Assembly: GCA_964487895.1 (NCBI GenBank) | Contig: CAZASM010000017.1 | Location: 1 to 22,448 of the forward strand | Direction: 5' to 3' | Source of the DNA: CAYYYA01 sp964487895 | Lineage (GTDB): Bacteria > Patescibacteriota > Patescibacteriia > UBA1558 > 2-01-FULL-52-15 | DNA length: 22,448 bases | Shown: positions 6,789-15,038 of the stretch, piece after piece | Layout: each line of letters opens with the position of its first letter | How positions within the stretch are numbered: the stretch's first letter is position 1 | Made by a program: the position numbers and the translations under genes | Notes under the pieces: generated by a model | Database searches by the model: none | Told to the model about the DNA's origin: nothing | What the model saw: the letters and a program-made list of their open reading frames with translations, nothing else

Positions 6789-8828
6789 ATGACAAAGAAA
6801 TTTGAGCTCAAATCAAAATTCAAGCCAGCAGGCGATCAACCACAAGCTATTACTAAATTGGTGGCTGGTTTGAAGCGTGGCGATCATTTTCAGACTTTAC
6901 TCGGTGTTACTGGCTCAGGTAAAACTTTCACTATGGCGAATGTCATAGCTCAGCTTAATCGCCCAACCTTAGTGATTTCTCATAACAAAACTTTGGCGGC
7001 GCAACTAGCTTCTGAATTTCAAGATTTTTTCCCTAATAACGCCGTGCACTACTTTGTCTCGTACTACGATTACTATCAGCCAGAAGCTTATATCCCTTCT
7101 TCTGATACACACATTGATAAGGAAACAGTTATCAATGAAGAGATTGATCGTTTGCGTCATGCTTCGACACAAGCTTTACTAACTCGACGCGACAGTTTGA
7201 TTGTAGCTTCTGTTTCTTGTATCTACGGTTTAGGTTCGCCAGAAGATTATAGTCAGGTACGGATTGATCTTGAAGTGGGGAAAAACTTTGCTCGCTATAA
7301 ATTATTAAATCATTTCAACTTTCTACAGTATCAGCGCAATGATGTAGTGCTGGCTCGTGGTAACTATACGGTCAAAGGTGAAGTGATCGAAATCTTCCCC
7401 AGTGCTGAGGATGAATTTTTCTATCGCTTACGATTTGATGGAGACTTGCTAGAAAAAATCGAAAAGATTCATTATCTATCTCACGAGATTAGTGAAACTT
7501 TGAAAGAATTATTAATCTTTCCAGCTAAGCATTTCATGGCTCCAGAGTCGCGGGTGAAAGAAGCTTTGCCAGCGATTGAGCAAGAGTTGAAAGAACGCAT
7601 TAAATTTTTTCAAAAGAACAATAAGTTGATTGAAGCTCAGAGAATTGAAGAACGAACACGTTATGATCTAGAGATGATCCAGACGGTTGGCTACTGTAGT
7701 GGCATAGAGAACTATTCGCGTCATCTAGCTGGTCGGGTTGCTGGTTCACCAGGTGAGACCTTGATTGATTATTTCCCTGATGATTTTTTGTTGATTGTTG
7801 ATGAGTCTCACATTACCATCCCGCAGATCCGCGGTATGTATAACGGTGATCAAGCGCGGAAGAAAATGTTGATTGACTATGGCTGGCGCTTACCGAGTGC
7901 TCTAGATAATCGTCCGTTGAACTTCTCAGAGTTTCAAGCGCGGACGAATCAGACGATCTATATGACCGCTACGCCGACAGTCTATGAGCTAGAAACTTCC
8001 CAACAAGTAGTAGAACAACTTGTTCGTCCAACAGGATTATTAGACCCAAAGATTGAGATTCGTCCAACAGAAGGACAGGTGGCGGACGTTATCACTGAGA
8101 TACAGCAACGCGTCAGCAAGGGGCAGAGAGTGTTGCTGACAACCTTAACGAAGGTTCTAGCTGAAGACATCACAGAAGTTCTATTAGAAAAGAATATCAA
8201 AGCTCAGTATCTACACTCCGAAGTGGATACCTTGGATCGTTTGGATATTCTCCGTGACTTACGACAAGGGAAATATGATGTCTTAGTTGGTATCAACTTA
8301 CTACGCGAAGGTTTAGATTTACCAGAGGTTTCTCTAGTTATTATCCTAGACGCTGATAAAGAAGGCTTCCTGCGTAGTGATACTGCATTGATCCAGACGA
8401 TGGGACGAGCAGCTCGTCATGAGCAAGGTCTAGTCTTGATGTATGCCGATAAGATTACCGGGTCGATGCAAAGAGCTATTGATGAGACTCAGCGTCGTCG
8501 CAAGAAGCAGGAGAAGTACAATAAAGAGCAAGGCATAACCCCAGTCAGTATTCAGAAAGAAATCAAAGGAGCTGTACTCAAAGGTATGGATGTGAAAAAA
8601 GAGTTTGCTGATGAAATCAAAGGTCTATCAACGGGAGAGAAAGATTTCTTGTTGCACTCATTAGAGCAACAGATGGAGTTAGCTGCCAGTAATTTGGAGT
8701 TTGAACAAGCCGCCCGCCTGCGAGATCAAATTGAGGTTCTAAAAAGCACCAAAAGTACAACCAAGGGAGCGAAGCCCAAAGGTCCTCATATGTTTGGCAA
8801 GACAAATCGTTTCAAAAAGAAGAGATGA
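6789..8828 (+). CDS. uvrB: Excinuclease ABC subunit B
   Basis: The 679-residue protein is full length for UvrB, the damage-verifying helicase-like subunit of nucleotide excision repair. Visible in order: FKPAGDQPQAI at the start, Walker A GVTGSGKT (about 40-47), the beta-hairpin YYDYYQPEAY (about 92-101) that threads DNA, the DESH Walker B (about 337-340), YMTATP, the C-terminal helicase motifs (LREGLDLPEVSLV, and QTMGRAAR with its arginine finger), and a final UVR domain (about 638-672, FEQAARLRDQI) that contacts UvrC or UvrA. The ATG has one of the few strong Shine-Dalgarno sites in the window, contained in a hairpin. Its TGA overlaps the next gene's ATG (ATGA). uvrA and uvrC are not present here. 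Confidence 0.97.
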   Translation: MTKKFELKSKFKPAGDQPQAITKLVAGLKRGDHFQTLLGVTGSGKTFTMANVIAQLNRPTLVISHNKTLAAQLASEFQDFFPNNAVHYFVSYYDYYQPEAYIPSSDTHIDKETVINEEIDRLRHASTQALLTRRDSLIVASVSCIYGLGSPEDYSQVRIDLEVGKNFARYKLLNHFNFLQYQRNDVVLARGNYTVKGEVIEIFPSAEDEFFYRLRFDGDLLEKIEKIHYLSHEISETLKELLIFPAKHFMAPESRVKEALPAIEQELKERIKFFQKNNKLIEAQRIEERTRYDLEMIQTVGYCSGIENYSRHLAGRVAGSPGETLIDYFPDDFLLIVDESHITIPQIRGMYNGDQARKKMLIDYGWRLPSALDNRPLNFSEFQARTNQTIYMTATPTVYELETSQQVVEQLVRPTGLLDPKIEIRPTEGQVADVITEIQQRVSKGQRVLLTTLTKVLAEDITEVLLEKNIKAQYLHSEVDTLDRLDILRDLRQGKYDVLVGINLLREGLDLPEVSLVIILDADKEGFLRSDTALIQTMGRAARHEQGLVLMYADKITGSMQRAIDETQRRRKKQEKYNKEQGITPVSIQKEIKGAVLKGMDVKKEFADEIKGLSTGEKDFLLHSLEQQMELAASNLEFEQAARLRDQIEVLKSTKSTTKGAKPKGPHMFGKTNRFKKKR

Positions 8829-9955
8829 AGAAAGTTTTAATCTTTGGTAGTTTCGATATCATCCATCCGGGACACATGTTTGTTATCGAACAAGCAAAAA
8901 AATTTGGGCAACCATTTGTTGTCTTAGCATTGGATGAAACTATTAGTAAGATCAAAGGTCAAGCACCATTGTACTCTCTAGCTGAACGACAAAAGCAGTT
9001 AGAGTCTCTGGGGCTGACAGTATATCCTGGCTCTGCAATTGATAAGTATGAAGGATTTAGAAAAATCAATCCCGATATTATTCTCCTTGGGCATGATCAA
9101 GATACATTTGTGCCAGGATTAGAAGAAGTTATCAGATTAGAGAAACATCAGACAGAGATTATTCGTTTACCAGAGTTTAAACGTGCCCAGTTTCAGAGCA
9201 ATAAACTACGTAAACTATTTGCCTCGTCGGATGCAGGTTTTTTACTGATCAACAAACCAGTAGGAGAAGCCTCGTTTCGGACTATCAGTCAGCTGAGGAA
9301 AATAACGGGGCAGAAGCAGATTGGCTTCGCTGGTACACTCGACCCAGCCGCTTCAGGGTTACTTGTCATTGGAATCAATGGTGCTACTAAAGTGCTGGAT
9401 ATCTGGCATGAGTTTACCAAAGAATACGTGGCGGAGATTACACTGGGGGAGGTTTCGACGACGTATGATAGGGAGGGGGTTATTAGTCAGGGTCAGGGGT
9501 CAGGGTCAGGGGTTGAGCAAGGGCAGATTGAAGAAGCTCTGCAGAAATTTATTGGCACAATTCAACAAGTACCGCCGATGTATTCGGCTAAGAGTATTGA
9601 CGGCAAACGGTTGTATGAGTTAGCTCGTGAGGGTAAAGAGGTAGAACGGAAACCGGCGACAGTGACGATTCATAGTTTGGATATTTTAGACTATACCTAT
9701 CCGATATTGAAATTAAAAATCGTTTGCTCGACCGGTACCTATATTCGCTCATTGGCACATGACTTGGGTCAGGCGCTGGGTGGAGGAGCCTATCTGTCAG
9801 CGTTGGAACGTACGGCTATTGGCCAGTATCATCTGGAGCAAGCTGTAGCGATTAGTCAGATTACGGCTGATAATTGGCAACAGAAGTTTATCGATAAGCA
9901 GGCTTGGCTGGATAGTTTGAATAGCCAAGGACTAACTCCGGCAACGGTGAAGTAG
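8825..9955 (+). CDS. truB: Fusion of a cytidylyltransferase-like domain and tRNA pseudouridine-55 synthase (TruB)
   Basis: This 376-residue protein has two enzymes in one chain. Residues 1-130 form a nucleotidyltransferase of the TagD/RibL (cytidylyltransferase-like) type, with GSFDIIHPGH (8-17, HxGH at 14-17), a LALDE strand end and DIILLGHDQ (84-92). LGHDQ is closer to archaeal-type FAD synthase than to RibF. Residues 138-376 form TruB, which makes pseudouridine 55 in the T-loop of tRNAs: FLLINKPVG, GFAGTLDPAASGLLVIG with the catalytic aspartate at 173, and KRLYELAREG. The TruB part is short, with no room for a C-terminal PUA domain. A QGQGSGSG insertion (222-229) comes from a tandem DNA repeat. 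It is translationally coupled to uvrB. The nucleotidyltransferase substrate is unknown. Confidence 0.9.
   Translation: MKKVLIFGSFDIIHPGHMFVIEQAKKFGQPFVVLALDETISKIKGQAPLYSLAERQKQLESLGLTVYPGSAIDKYEGFRKINPDIILLGHDQDTFVPGLEEVIRLEKHQTEIIRLPEFKRAQFQSNKLRKLFASSDAGFLLINKPVGEASFRTISQLRKITGQKQIGFAGTLDPAASGLLVIGINGATKVLDIWHEFTKEYVAEITLGEVSTTYDREGVISQGQGSGSGVEQGQIEEALQKFIGTIQQVPPMYSAKSIDGKRLYELAREGKEVERKPATVTIHSLDILDYTYPILKLKIVCSTGTYIRSLAHDLGQALGGGAYLSALERTAIGQYHLEQAVAISQITADNWQQKFIDKQAWLDSLNSQGLTPATVK
9487..9512 (+). repeat. In-gene 13-base tandem repeat inside the truB domain
   Basis: The unit TCAGGGTCAGGGG occurs twice, perfectly and in tandem, and is itself two near-copies of TCAGGG. It encodes the Gly/Ser/Gln-rich QGQGSGSG loop at a site where TruB proteins vary in length. 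Because 13 is not a multiple of 3, gain or loss of one unit would shift the frame. Confidence 0.8.
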
Positions 9956-10047
9956 ACTTCAAGGCCTTACACTTGATTTTATCTAGCGATTATGGTAGTT
10001 TAGCATAGTCAAAATCCTAACTTTTGCCGTTACGATTTTACCTCATT

Positions 10048-10075
10048 AGTTTTGACTTTTGAGTTTTGACTTTTA
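10048..10075 (+). repeat. Degenerate 7-base phased repeat tract (ASTTTTG-type) before rpsT
   Basis: Four heptamers, AGTTTTG, ACTTTTG, AGTTTTG and ACTTTTA, make a nearly perfect 14-base duplication. The tract ends 10 bases before the rpsT ATG. It contains TTGACT (10052-10057), which could serve as a -35 with an AT-rich -10 near 10074-10079, placing transcription start close to the ATG. That promoter reading is weak. The rest of the spacer 9956-10047 shows no clear feature. Confidence 0.6.
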
Positions 10076-10085
10076 AATTTGAAAC

Positions 10086-10361
10086 ATGCCACAGAAAAAA
10101 GCCTCCATGAAGGATGTGCGTCAGATCAAGAAGAAGACCGAAAAAAATCGTCTGATCATCCGCAACATCAAAGAATTGATCAAAGACGCTGGTCGCGCCG
10201 CTGAAGCTGGTGATATGACCAAAGCTCAGGACTACGCTCGTAAGCTCCAACAAGCAGTAGATAAAGCTGCTAAGGTTGGAATCTTGAAAGCTAATACTGC
10301 CGCTCGCAAGAAGTCTAGACTCAGTGCTCGGTTGAAAAAGACAACTGTTAGCAAGAAATAA
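10086..10361 (+). CDS. rpsT: 30S ribosomal protein S20
   Basis: This is a 91-residue, very basic protein matching S20, a primary 16S rRNA-binding protein of the small subunit made almost entirely of helices. The C-terminal signature GILKANTAARKKSRLSARL (about 63-81) corresponds to the family's G.i.kNtAaR.KSrL. The N-terminal helix carries the KKTEKNR basic patch. It is a single-gene unit with its own strong terminator directly downstream. No Shine-Dalgarno precedes the ATG; the upstream bases are AT-rich and include a heptamer repeat tract, so a leaderless or nearly leaderless message is possible. Codon use is enriched for GCT, CGT and AAG, as expected for a highly expressed gene. Confidence 0.95.
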   Translation: MPQKKASMKDVRQIKKKTEKNRLIIRNIKELIKDAGRAAEAGDMTKAQDYARKLQQAVDKAAKVGILKANTAARKKSRLSARLKKTTVSKK

Positions 10362-10372
10362 CATCACAACAT

Positions 10373-10403
10373 AAAACTACTCGCTAACGCGAGTAGTTTT
10401 TTT
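10373..10403 (+). terminator. Rho-independent terminator of rpsT
   Basis: AAAACTACTCGC (10373-10384) and its exact complement GCGAGTAGTTTT surround a TAAC loop, followed by an uninterrupted T-run to 10403. It lies 12 bases after the rpsT stop. Confidence 0.92.
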
Positions 10404-10407
10404 ATAG

Positions 10408-10488
10408 TTAATAGATTAATAGACAAATTGATTCATCGGACATACCACGGAAGTAAGCAATTATTCAATTAATCTATTACTCTATTAA
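10408..10488. repeat. Inverted pair of 29-base octamer-phased repeats (MITE-like)
   Basis: The left arm (10408-10436) and the inverse complement of the right arm (10460-10488) agree at 24 of 29 positions by my alignment. Each arm is built from 8-base words such as ATTAATAG. Between them lie 23 bases of unrelated sequence. The element fits exactly between the rpsT terminator and the holA stop. It could be a tiny non-autonomous mobile element or a bidirectional RNA hairpin. Confidence 0.55.
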
Positions 10489-10491
10489 TTT

Positions 10492-11436
10492 CTAGATCTT
10501 TTCGATCAGCGCGGTGAGGGCCGCGGCGGGAGCGTCGGAGAATTTTACTTGGCGGTCGGTGATTTCTAGCTGACGATAAAGATTTTGTAAATGTGTAGGA
10601 GTGAAGCTTTTCGCCTGCGATGATATTTTCTGGGCGATGAACGGCGGTAGTCCGAGATTCATGCCGAGACTATAATTATTTCCGCTAATTTGTAACTGTT
10701 CTTGAGCTTGGATTAACAAACGAAACTGGCGGATAATCATACTGAGGATATATAGTGGCTCGGTGCCTTGTTGTAAAGCTCGTTCTAATAGCTGATGTGC
10801 TTTACTCTTTTGCTTCTGGCCACAGGCGTCAACGAAGGCAAAGATATCTATCGGTATATCACCGGAGACAATATTGTAAACTTGTTGATCAGTGATTTCT
10901 GGCACACCACTATGCTTCAGTTTGTTCATCTCTTGATACAGTGACCAGGTATCAGTGCCAACTAAAGTTATAAGTGTTTCAACAGCAGGTTTGCTTATAA
11001 TAAAACCAAGATGTTGGGCAGTAGCCTGTAACCAGTTTCGTAATTCTGAGCCAGAAAACTCGGCGAACTCCTGAGAGTATTTTATTTTCTGCAGACGTTT
11101 TGAAAAGGTATCTTTTGTTAACTTGCCAGGACGCCAGAAGACGAGATAATTTTCTTCTTGAGTATCTTTCAGATTATCGATTAAGTTCAACAGTTGATCT
11201 TCATGATCTTCCAGTGTGTCTGAGGCCCACGGGTCGCGGACGATTAATAATTTCTTGCTGCTAAACATGCCTTGACCACCAGCGTACTGGAAAAACTCCG
11301 TCCAATCCAAATCAGTGCCATCGAGATAATGGATATTATTGCCGCTGGGATCGACAGAGGAGCGGAACTTATCCCGCAAAGCGTTAATTTTTTGTTTGGT
11401 CCGGAATTCGTCAGGACCGTGGAAGAAGAAGAGCAT
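10492..11436 (-). CDS. holA: DNA polymerase III subunit delta
   Basis: This 314-residue protein matches HolA, the clamp-loader subunit that opens the sliding clamp. It begins MLFFFHGPDEFRTKQKI, the family's G.D.y....i start, keeps KKLLIVRDPW near residue 70, and has the middle-domain LRNWLQATAQHLGF segment (about 130-145), which follows a poorly conserved AAA+ fold lacking a working P-loop, as is normal for delta. The C-terminal collar domain includes PLYILSMIIRQFRLLIQAQ (about 223-241) and LQNLYRQLEITDRQVK. It appears to be a stand-alone gene: a heptamer tract begins three bases before its ATG and no Shine-Dalgarno is visible. Its last codons reach the inverted octamer repeat. Confidence 0.9.
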   Translation of the reverse strand: MLFFFHGPDEFRTKQKINALRDKFRSSVDPSGNNIHYLDGTDLDWTEFFQYAGGQGMFSSKKLLIVRDPWASDTLEDHEDQLLNLIDNLKDTQEENYLVFWRPGKLTKDTFSKRLQKIKYSQEFAEFSGSELRNWLQATAQHLGFIISKPAVETLITLVGTDTWSLYQEMNKLKHSGVPEITDQQVYNIVSGDIPIDIFAFVDACGQKQKSKAHQLLERALQQGTEPLYILSMIIRQFRLLIQAQEQLQISGNNYSLGMNLGLPPFIAQKISSQAKSFTPTHLQNLYRQLEITDRQVKFSDAPAAALTALIEKI

Positions 11437-11438
11437 TT

Positions 11439-11473
11439 AAGTAGAAGAAAGTAGTAAGTAGGAAGTAGGAGGG
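11439..11473. repeat. Degenerate 7-base phased repeat tract (AGNAAGT-type)
   Basis: Five heptamers, AAGTAGA, AGAAAGT, AGTAAGT, AGGAAGT and AGGAGGG, lie just upstream of the holA start. The words are close to those of the tract at 22299-22354. The unit is not a multiple of three, and no protein-coding explanation fits. Confidence 0.7.
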
Positions 11474-11537
11474 GGGCAGGCGACGGTGCTATTTGTAAGT
11501 TTTAAATTGATTGGAAGTAAATCGGTGTCTTTCGCGA

Positions 11538-11585
11538 GAGACGCTGAGCGTCTCGAGTCTGGGTGTAATCGCTCAGCGAAGCGAT
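11538..11585. repeat. Two small GC-TGA-GC palindromes between holA and the hydrolase gene
   Basis: The first is GAGACGC-TGA-GCGTCTC (11538-11554), a perfect 7-base-pair stem with a triloop. The second is TCGC-TCA-GCGA (11569-11579), overlapping a wider ATCGCT/AGCGAT inverted repeat that ends at 11585. Neither has a T-run on either strand, so ordinary rho-independent termination is unlikely. They sit just after the stop of the hydrolase gene (minus strand). Confidence 0.65.
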
Positions 11586-11593
11586 CTAGCCTA

Positions 11594-12169
11594 TTATTTC
11601 AGCGCAGCTTCTAGTACCTCAGGAAATTGTTCAGTACCCATATCGCCGAGAGTATAATGTCCGTGTTTTGGTAGTGAGATAATAGTGCCTCCCGTGACGC
11701 GGTGTATGATGTCTAAGCTTTCGATACCATCAGGGTCCTCGTCGTTAGAGGTGAAGAATATAATCTCCCCAACTCGTTCTTTGATACTGGGATCAATAGG
11801 TTGTTCGTAAAATGCTCGCCGAGCCTCATTATCTTTATCAGTAATGGCCCATGGAGCAACAAGTATAAGCTTGGCTATGTTTTGTTTAGTTTCCCCGAGC
11901 CAGCGAAGTAAAAAGGTGGTACCGCAGCTATGTCCTATCAAAATTGAATTTTCATCAACTGATTGTTTTTCAAATTCAGCTTTAAATTTTTCATAATTTG
12001 GTTCCCAAGGCTCAGGCATCAGCGGTAAAGCTGTAGTTATTCCCTTCGCTTCTAATTCTTGCTTAAGCCAAGGCATCCAATGTTTGTCATGGTCCCGCGT
12101 GCTAGGATCCATAGCCTTTTTAATGTTTGATGGGCAGCCATGGATGATGATACAATTTTTGCCAGTCAT
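11594..12169 (-). CDS. RBBP9/YdeN-family small serine hydrolase
   Basis: This is a 191-residue alpha/beta hydrolase without signal peptide. The N-terminal strand and oxyanion region read IIIHGCPSN (8-16). The nucleophile elbow is GHSCGTT (79-85, Ser81). LVAPWA follows as expected for this family, and HGHYTLGDMG near residue 170 supplies the catalytic His; an acid near DEDPDG (138-143) is the likely third member. Related proteins are called predicted esterases or serine hydrolases and their physiological substrates are mostly unknown. An insertion around residues 16-30 (KKAMDPSTRDHDKHW) is typical of the bacterial branch. It starts 15 bases after the heptamer tract that ends polA, with AATAAT six bases further upstream as a possible -10. 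Confidence 0.85.
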   Translation of the reverse strand: MTGKNCIIIHGCPSNIKKAMDPSTRDHDKHWMPWLKQELEAKGITTALPLMPEPWEPNYEKFKAEFEKQSVDENSILIGHSCGTTFLLRWLGETKQNIAKLILVAPWAITDKDNEARRAFYEQPIDPSIKERVGEIIFFTSNDEDPDGIESLDIIHRVTGGTIISLPKHGHYTLGDMGTEQFPEVLEAALK

Positions 12170-12183
12170 AATATTATTCCAGT

Positions 12184-12225
12184 TAATAACTACAAACTAC
12201 CAACTACTCACTACCAACTTCCTCC
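12184..12225 (-). repeat. Degenerate 7-base phased repeat tract overlapping the polA stop codon
   Basis: Read on the minus strand the units are GTTGGTA, GTGAGTA, GTTGGTA, GTTTGTA and GTTATTA (12218 back to 12184), consensus GTNNGTA. One loosely matching unit precedes them to 12225. The polA stop codon (12204-12206) lies inside the tract, so the last polA residues (VGSE) are encoded by it. Confidence 0.75.
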
Positions 12226-15029
12226 ATCTCGCTCCAATTACTACCAGCCTTCACATCAACCACCAGCGGTACTTTTAGCTTCGTGACATTTTCCATCACC
12301 TGTTTCGCCAGCTTAGCGACCTTTGCTACATCTTTATCAGGCACCTCAAAGACCAATTCGTCATGCACTTGCAAAAGCATCCTACTCTTGGCTGATACCT
12401 TTGACAATTCTACTGCCAGCTGGATCATGGCTAGCTTGATAATATCAGCGGCCGATCCTTGTAACGGTGTGTTGACTGCCATGCGCTCGGCTTGAGCTAC
12501 TAACTGTGGCATTGATGAATTGATTTCTGGTAAGAAGCGTCGTCGACCAAAGAGTGTCTCGACATAACCGGTGTCGCGGACTTCTAGTTTGGTCTCGTCA
12601 ATATATTTCTTCACGCCTTTGTAGAGGTCAAAATATTTAAGAATAAATTCTTTAGCTTCGTCGCGAGTTATACCGGTTCGCTGAGCTAAGCCGAGCGAGC
12701 CAAGACCGTAGATAACTCCGAAGTTAACTTCTTTGGCTTTGCGGCGTTCATCTTTAGTGACTTTGTCTAAAGGAATTTTATTTATCTTGGCAGCTGTGGC
12801 AGCGTGGATATCTTCACCGGCTTGGAAACTTTTGATCATAACAGGATCTTCAGAAATATGAGCTGCTAAGCGTAATTCAATTTGAGAATAGTCAGCTGAT
12901 ACTAGAGTGTAACCTTTGTCAGCGATGAAGGCTTGGCGGATAGCACGGCCAATCTCGGTACGAATGGGGATATTTTGCAAATTTGGATTAATCGAAGACA
13001 AGCGTCCCGTAGCAGCGATAGTTTGATTGAAGCTAGTATGAATACGATGGTCAACTTTGGACACCATCCGAGGCAAAGCAGTGATATAAGTTGATTGCAG
13101 TTTGGTCAGCTCGCGGTACTCGGAGATGAATGGGATGATCGGATGACGACCTTCCAGCTTGTCTAGCTCGGAAGCAGCGGTAGAGATACCGGTCTTAGTT
13201 TTCTTCAGGCCCTTGATGTCAATCTTTAAATCATCAAACAGTATTTCCTTCAGTTGTAATGGAGAAGAGATATTAAATTCACGTCCTGCTAGCTTGTGAA
13301 TCTTTTTCGTCACACTGGCAATATTTTTATCAAAAACTTTGGCCATCTTTTTCAGGAAGGCGACGTCAACATTGATACCAGCCAGCTCCATATCTCCGAG
13401 AACCGGGAGGAGAGGAGCTTCAATAGTCGAATTTAATTTCTGCAGATTAGCTTCAGTTAATTCTTTCTTCAGGGCTAGATAGAGTCGCCAGGAAAAGTCA
13501 GCATCTTCACTAGCGTACCAGCTGAGTTGATCCTCTGGGACAGCTTCAATATCTAGACTCTTTTTGTCACCGAAGGCAATCTCTGATAACGGTTGCATCC
13601 GTAGACCAAAATAGTTAAAGGCTAATTCTTCCAGCTTCAGACCGCGGTCAGGCTTTAATAAAAAAGCAGCAATCATCGTGTCGAAGCTGATACCACGAAC
13701 TTCAACGCCAGAGGTTTTCAAAATCTCATAGTCGAATTTAATATTATGGCCAACCTTCTCAATCTTTGGGTCAGTTAAAACTGGCGTAAATAGTTTGACG
13801 AATAAAGTGCGGTCTTTATCATTTCGTAAGCTAACGAAATACCCTTCCGCTTCTTTCCAGCTGAAGCTGGCACCAAGTAGTTTATCAGTCTGGGGATCAA
13901 GACCGGTGGTTTCTGTATCCAAAGCAAAGATTTTTTGCTCGGCGAGCTTGGCAACAAATTGCTTCATCGCTGTTTCGCCTTTGATCAGCGTGTAGGTTTC
14001 TTTGTGTGTGCCAGTTTTGGATATTGGTTTTGCTTCTTCAGCTTCTACCTCTGTTTTCATGTAACCTGAAGAGAGCGGCTTTTTAGTTTGAGCATTTTTC
14101 AACGGTTCAGCTTTCGGCGTGACGGTAACTGGTGGCTGAATAGCCAATGACGGTTGAGGAATTTTATCGATCAAACTGTGGAACTCTAATTTTCTGAAAA
14201 TGTTGTAGACTTGCTGACGGTCAAATTCATGAATAGCTGCTTGGGCTAGATCGATGTTAACCGGTACGTCAGTGATAATAGTTACTAGCATACGACTTTG
14301 AAGAGCCTGTTCTTTTTGATCCAGTAATAATTGACGTAAACGTTCTTTGATTTTACCGTCGTCGATGTGTTTATAGACTCCGTCGAGAGATTTATATTCT
14401 TGGATGAGATTTTGCGCGCCTTTCTCACCGATGCCTTTGACACCTGGAATATTATCAGAGGTGTCGCCCATGATAGCCTTCATTTCAATTAACTGTCGTG
14501 GTTCCAAACCATAACGTTCTTTGACAGCGGTGATATCATAAATCATCGTGTCGCTGATACCACGTTTCATGGTATAGACATTTGTTCTCTCAGTGACCAA
14601 CTGTAAACTATCAAGATCTCCAGTGACAATTATATTTTTTAGTTCTGGATGTTTTTTTTCTGATTTACGTACCACACTACCGATAATATCATCAGCCTCA
14701 AAGCCCTCCTGAGATAATCGGGGGATTTGGAAAGCATCAAGGATTTCTTCTATCAGCGCTACCTGCGTGTAAAGAGCGTCTGGCTGTTTTTCACGTTGTG
14801 CTTTGTACTCAGTGAACTCAATATGACGGAATGTAGGTGCAGCTAGATCAAAGGCGGCTAGAAGATAGTCGGGCTTCAAATCCTTAATTAGTTTCAATAA
14901 AATTGAAGTAAAACCATAGGCAGCATTGACCACCGTACCATCCTTAGTAGTCAAAGGTGGTATAGCATGCCACGCCCGATGCAAGAGGGAGTAGGTGTCG
15001 ATGATAACGAGTTTTTGTTCTTTGGCCAT
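12204..15029 (-). CDS. polA: DNA polymerase I with 5' nuclease, proofreading and polymerase domains
   Basis: This 941-residue protein has all three domains. The 5' nuclease (about 1-290) has GFEADDIIG, VTGDLDSLQL and the helix-hairpin-helix GDTSDNIPGVKGIG. A charged linker with Pro and Lys (about 290-350) follows. The 3'-5' exonuclease (about 350-540) keeps all metal ligands: LDTETTG (Exo I, DxE), HNIKFD (Exo II) and YASED (Exo III), so proofreading should work, unlike in many Gram-positive PolA. The polymerase shows motif A SADYSQIELR, motif B RRKAKEVNFGVIYG and motif C VHDELVFE. The start ATG has an extended -10 (TGCTATTAT, 15039-15047) ending 9 bases upstream, implying a near-leaderless message. 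The last codons lie in a heptamer repeat tract. Confidence 0.97.
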   Translation of the reverse strand: MAKEQKLVIIDTYSLLHRAWHAIPPLTTKDGTVVNAAYGFTSILLKLIKDLKPDYLLAAFDLAAPTFRHIEFTEYKAQREKQPDALYTQVALIEEILDAFQIPRLSQEGFEADDIIGSVVRKSEKKHPELKNIIVTGDLDSLQLVTERTNVYTMKRGISDTMIYDITAVKERYGLEPRQLIEMKAIMGDTSDNIPGVKGIGEKGAQNLIQEYKSLDGVYKHIDDGKIKERLRQLLLDQKEQALQSRMLVTIITDVPVNIDLAQAAIHEFDRQQVYNIFRKLEFHSLIDKIPQPSLAIQPPVTVTPKAEPLKNAQTKKPLSSGYMKTEVEAEEAKPISKTGTHKETYTLIKGETAMKQFVAKLAEQKIFALDTETTGLDPQTDKLLGASFSWKEAEGYFVSLRNDKDRTLFVKLFTPVLTDPKIEKVGHNIKFDYEILKTSGVEVRGISFDTMIAAFLLKPDRGLKLEELAFNYFGLRMQPLSEIAFGDKKSLDIEAVPEDQLSWYASEDADFSWRLYLALKKELTEANLQKLNSTIEAPLLPVLGDMELAGINVDVAFLKKMAKVFDKNIASVTKKIHKLAGREFNISSPLQLKEILFDDLKIDIKGLKKTKTGISTAASELDKLEGRHPIIPFISEYRELTKLQSTYITALPRMVSKVDHRIHTSFNQTIAATGRLSSINPNLQNIPIRTEIGRAIRQAFIADKGYTLVSADYSQIELRLAAHISEDPVMIKSFQAGEDIHAATAAKINKIPLDKVTKDERRKAKEVNFGVIYGLGSLGLAQRTGITRDEAKEFILKYFDLYKGVKKYIDETKLEVRDTGYVETLFGRRRFLPEINSSMPQLVAQAERMAVNTPLQGSAADIIKLAMIQLAVELSKVSAKSRMLLQVHDELVFEVPDKDVAKVAKLAKQVMENVTKLKVPLVVDVKAGSNWSEMEEVGSE

Positions 15030-15038
15030 GATGGGCTA

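Noticed and set aside
9481..9520. Possible frameshift in the truB domain at the G-rich repeat
   Set aside because: Recognisable TruB blocks continue in the same frame on both sides, so the insertion is in frame.
10038..10367. 109-codon frame antisense to rpsT
   Set aside because: It is the reverse frame of a highly biased ribosomal protein gene; S20 on the plus strand is certain.
11538..11585. Rho-independent terminator for the hydrolase gene
   Set aside because: The stems are GC-rich but no T-run follows on the minus strand.
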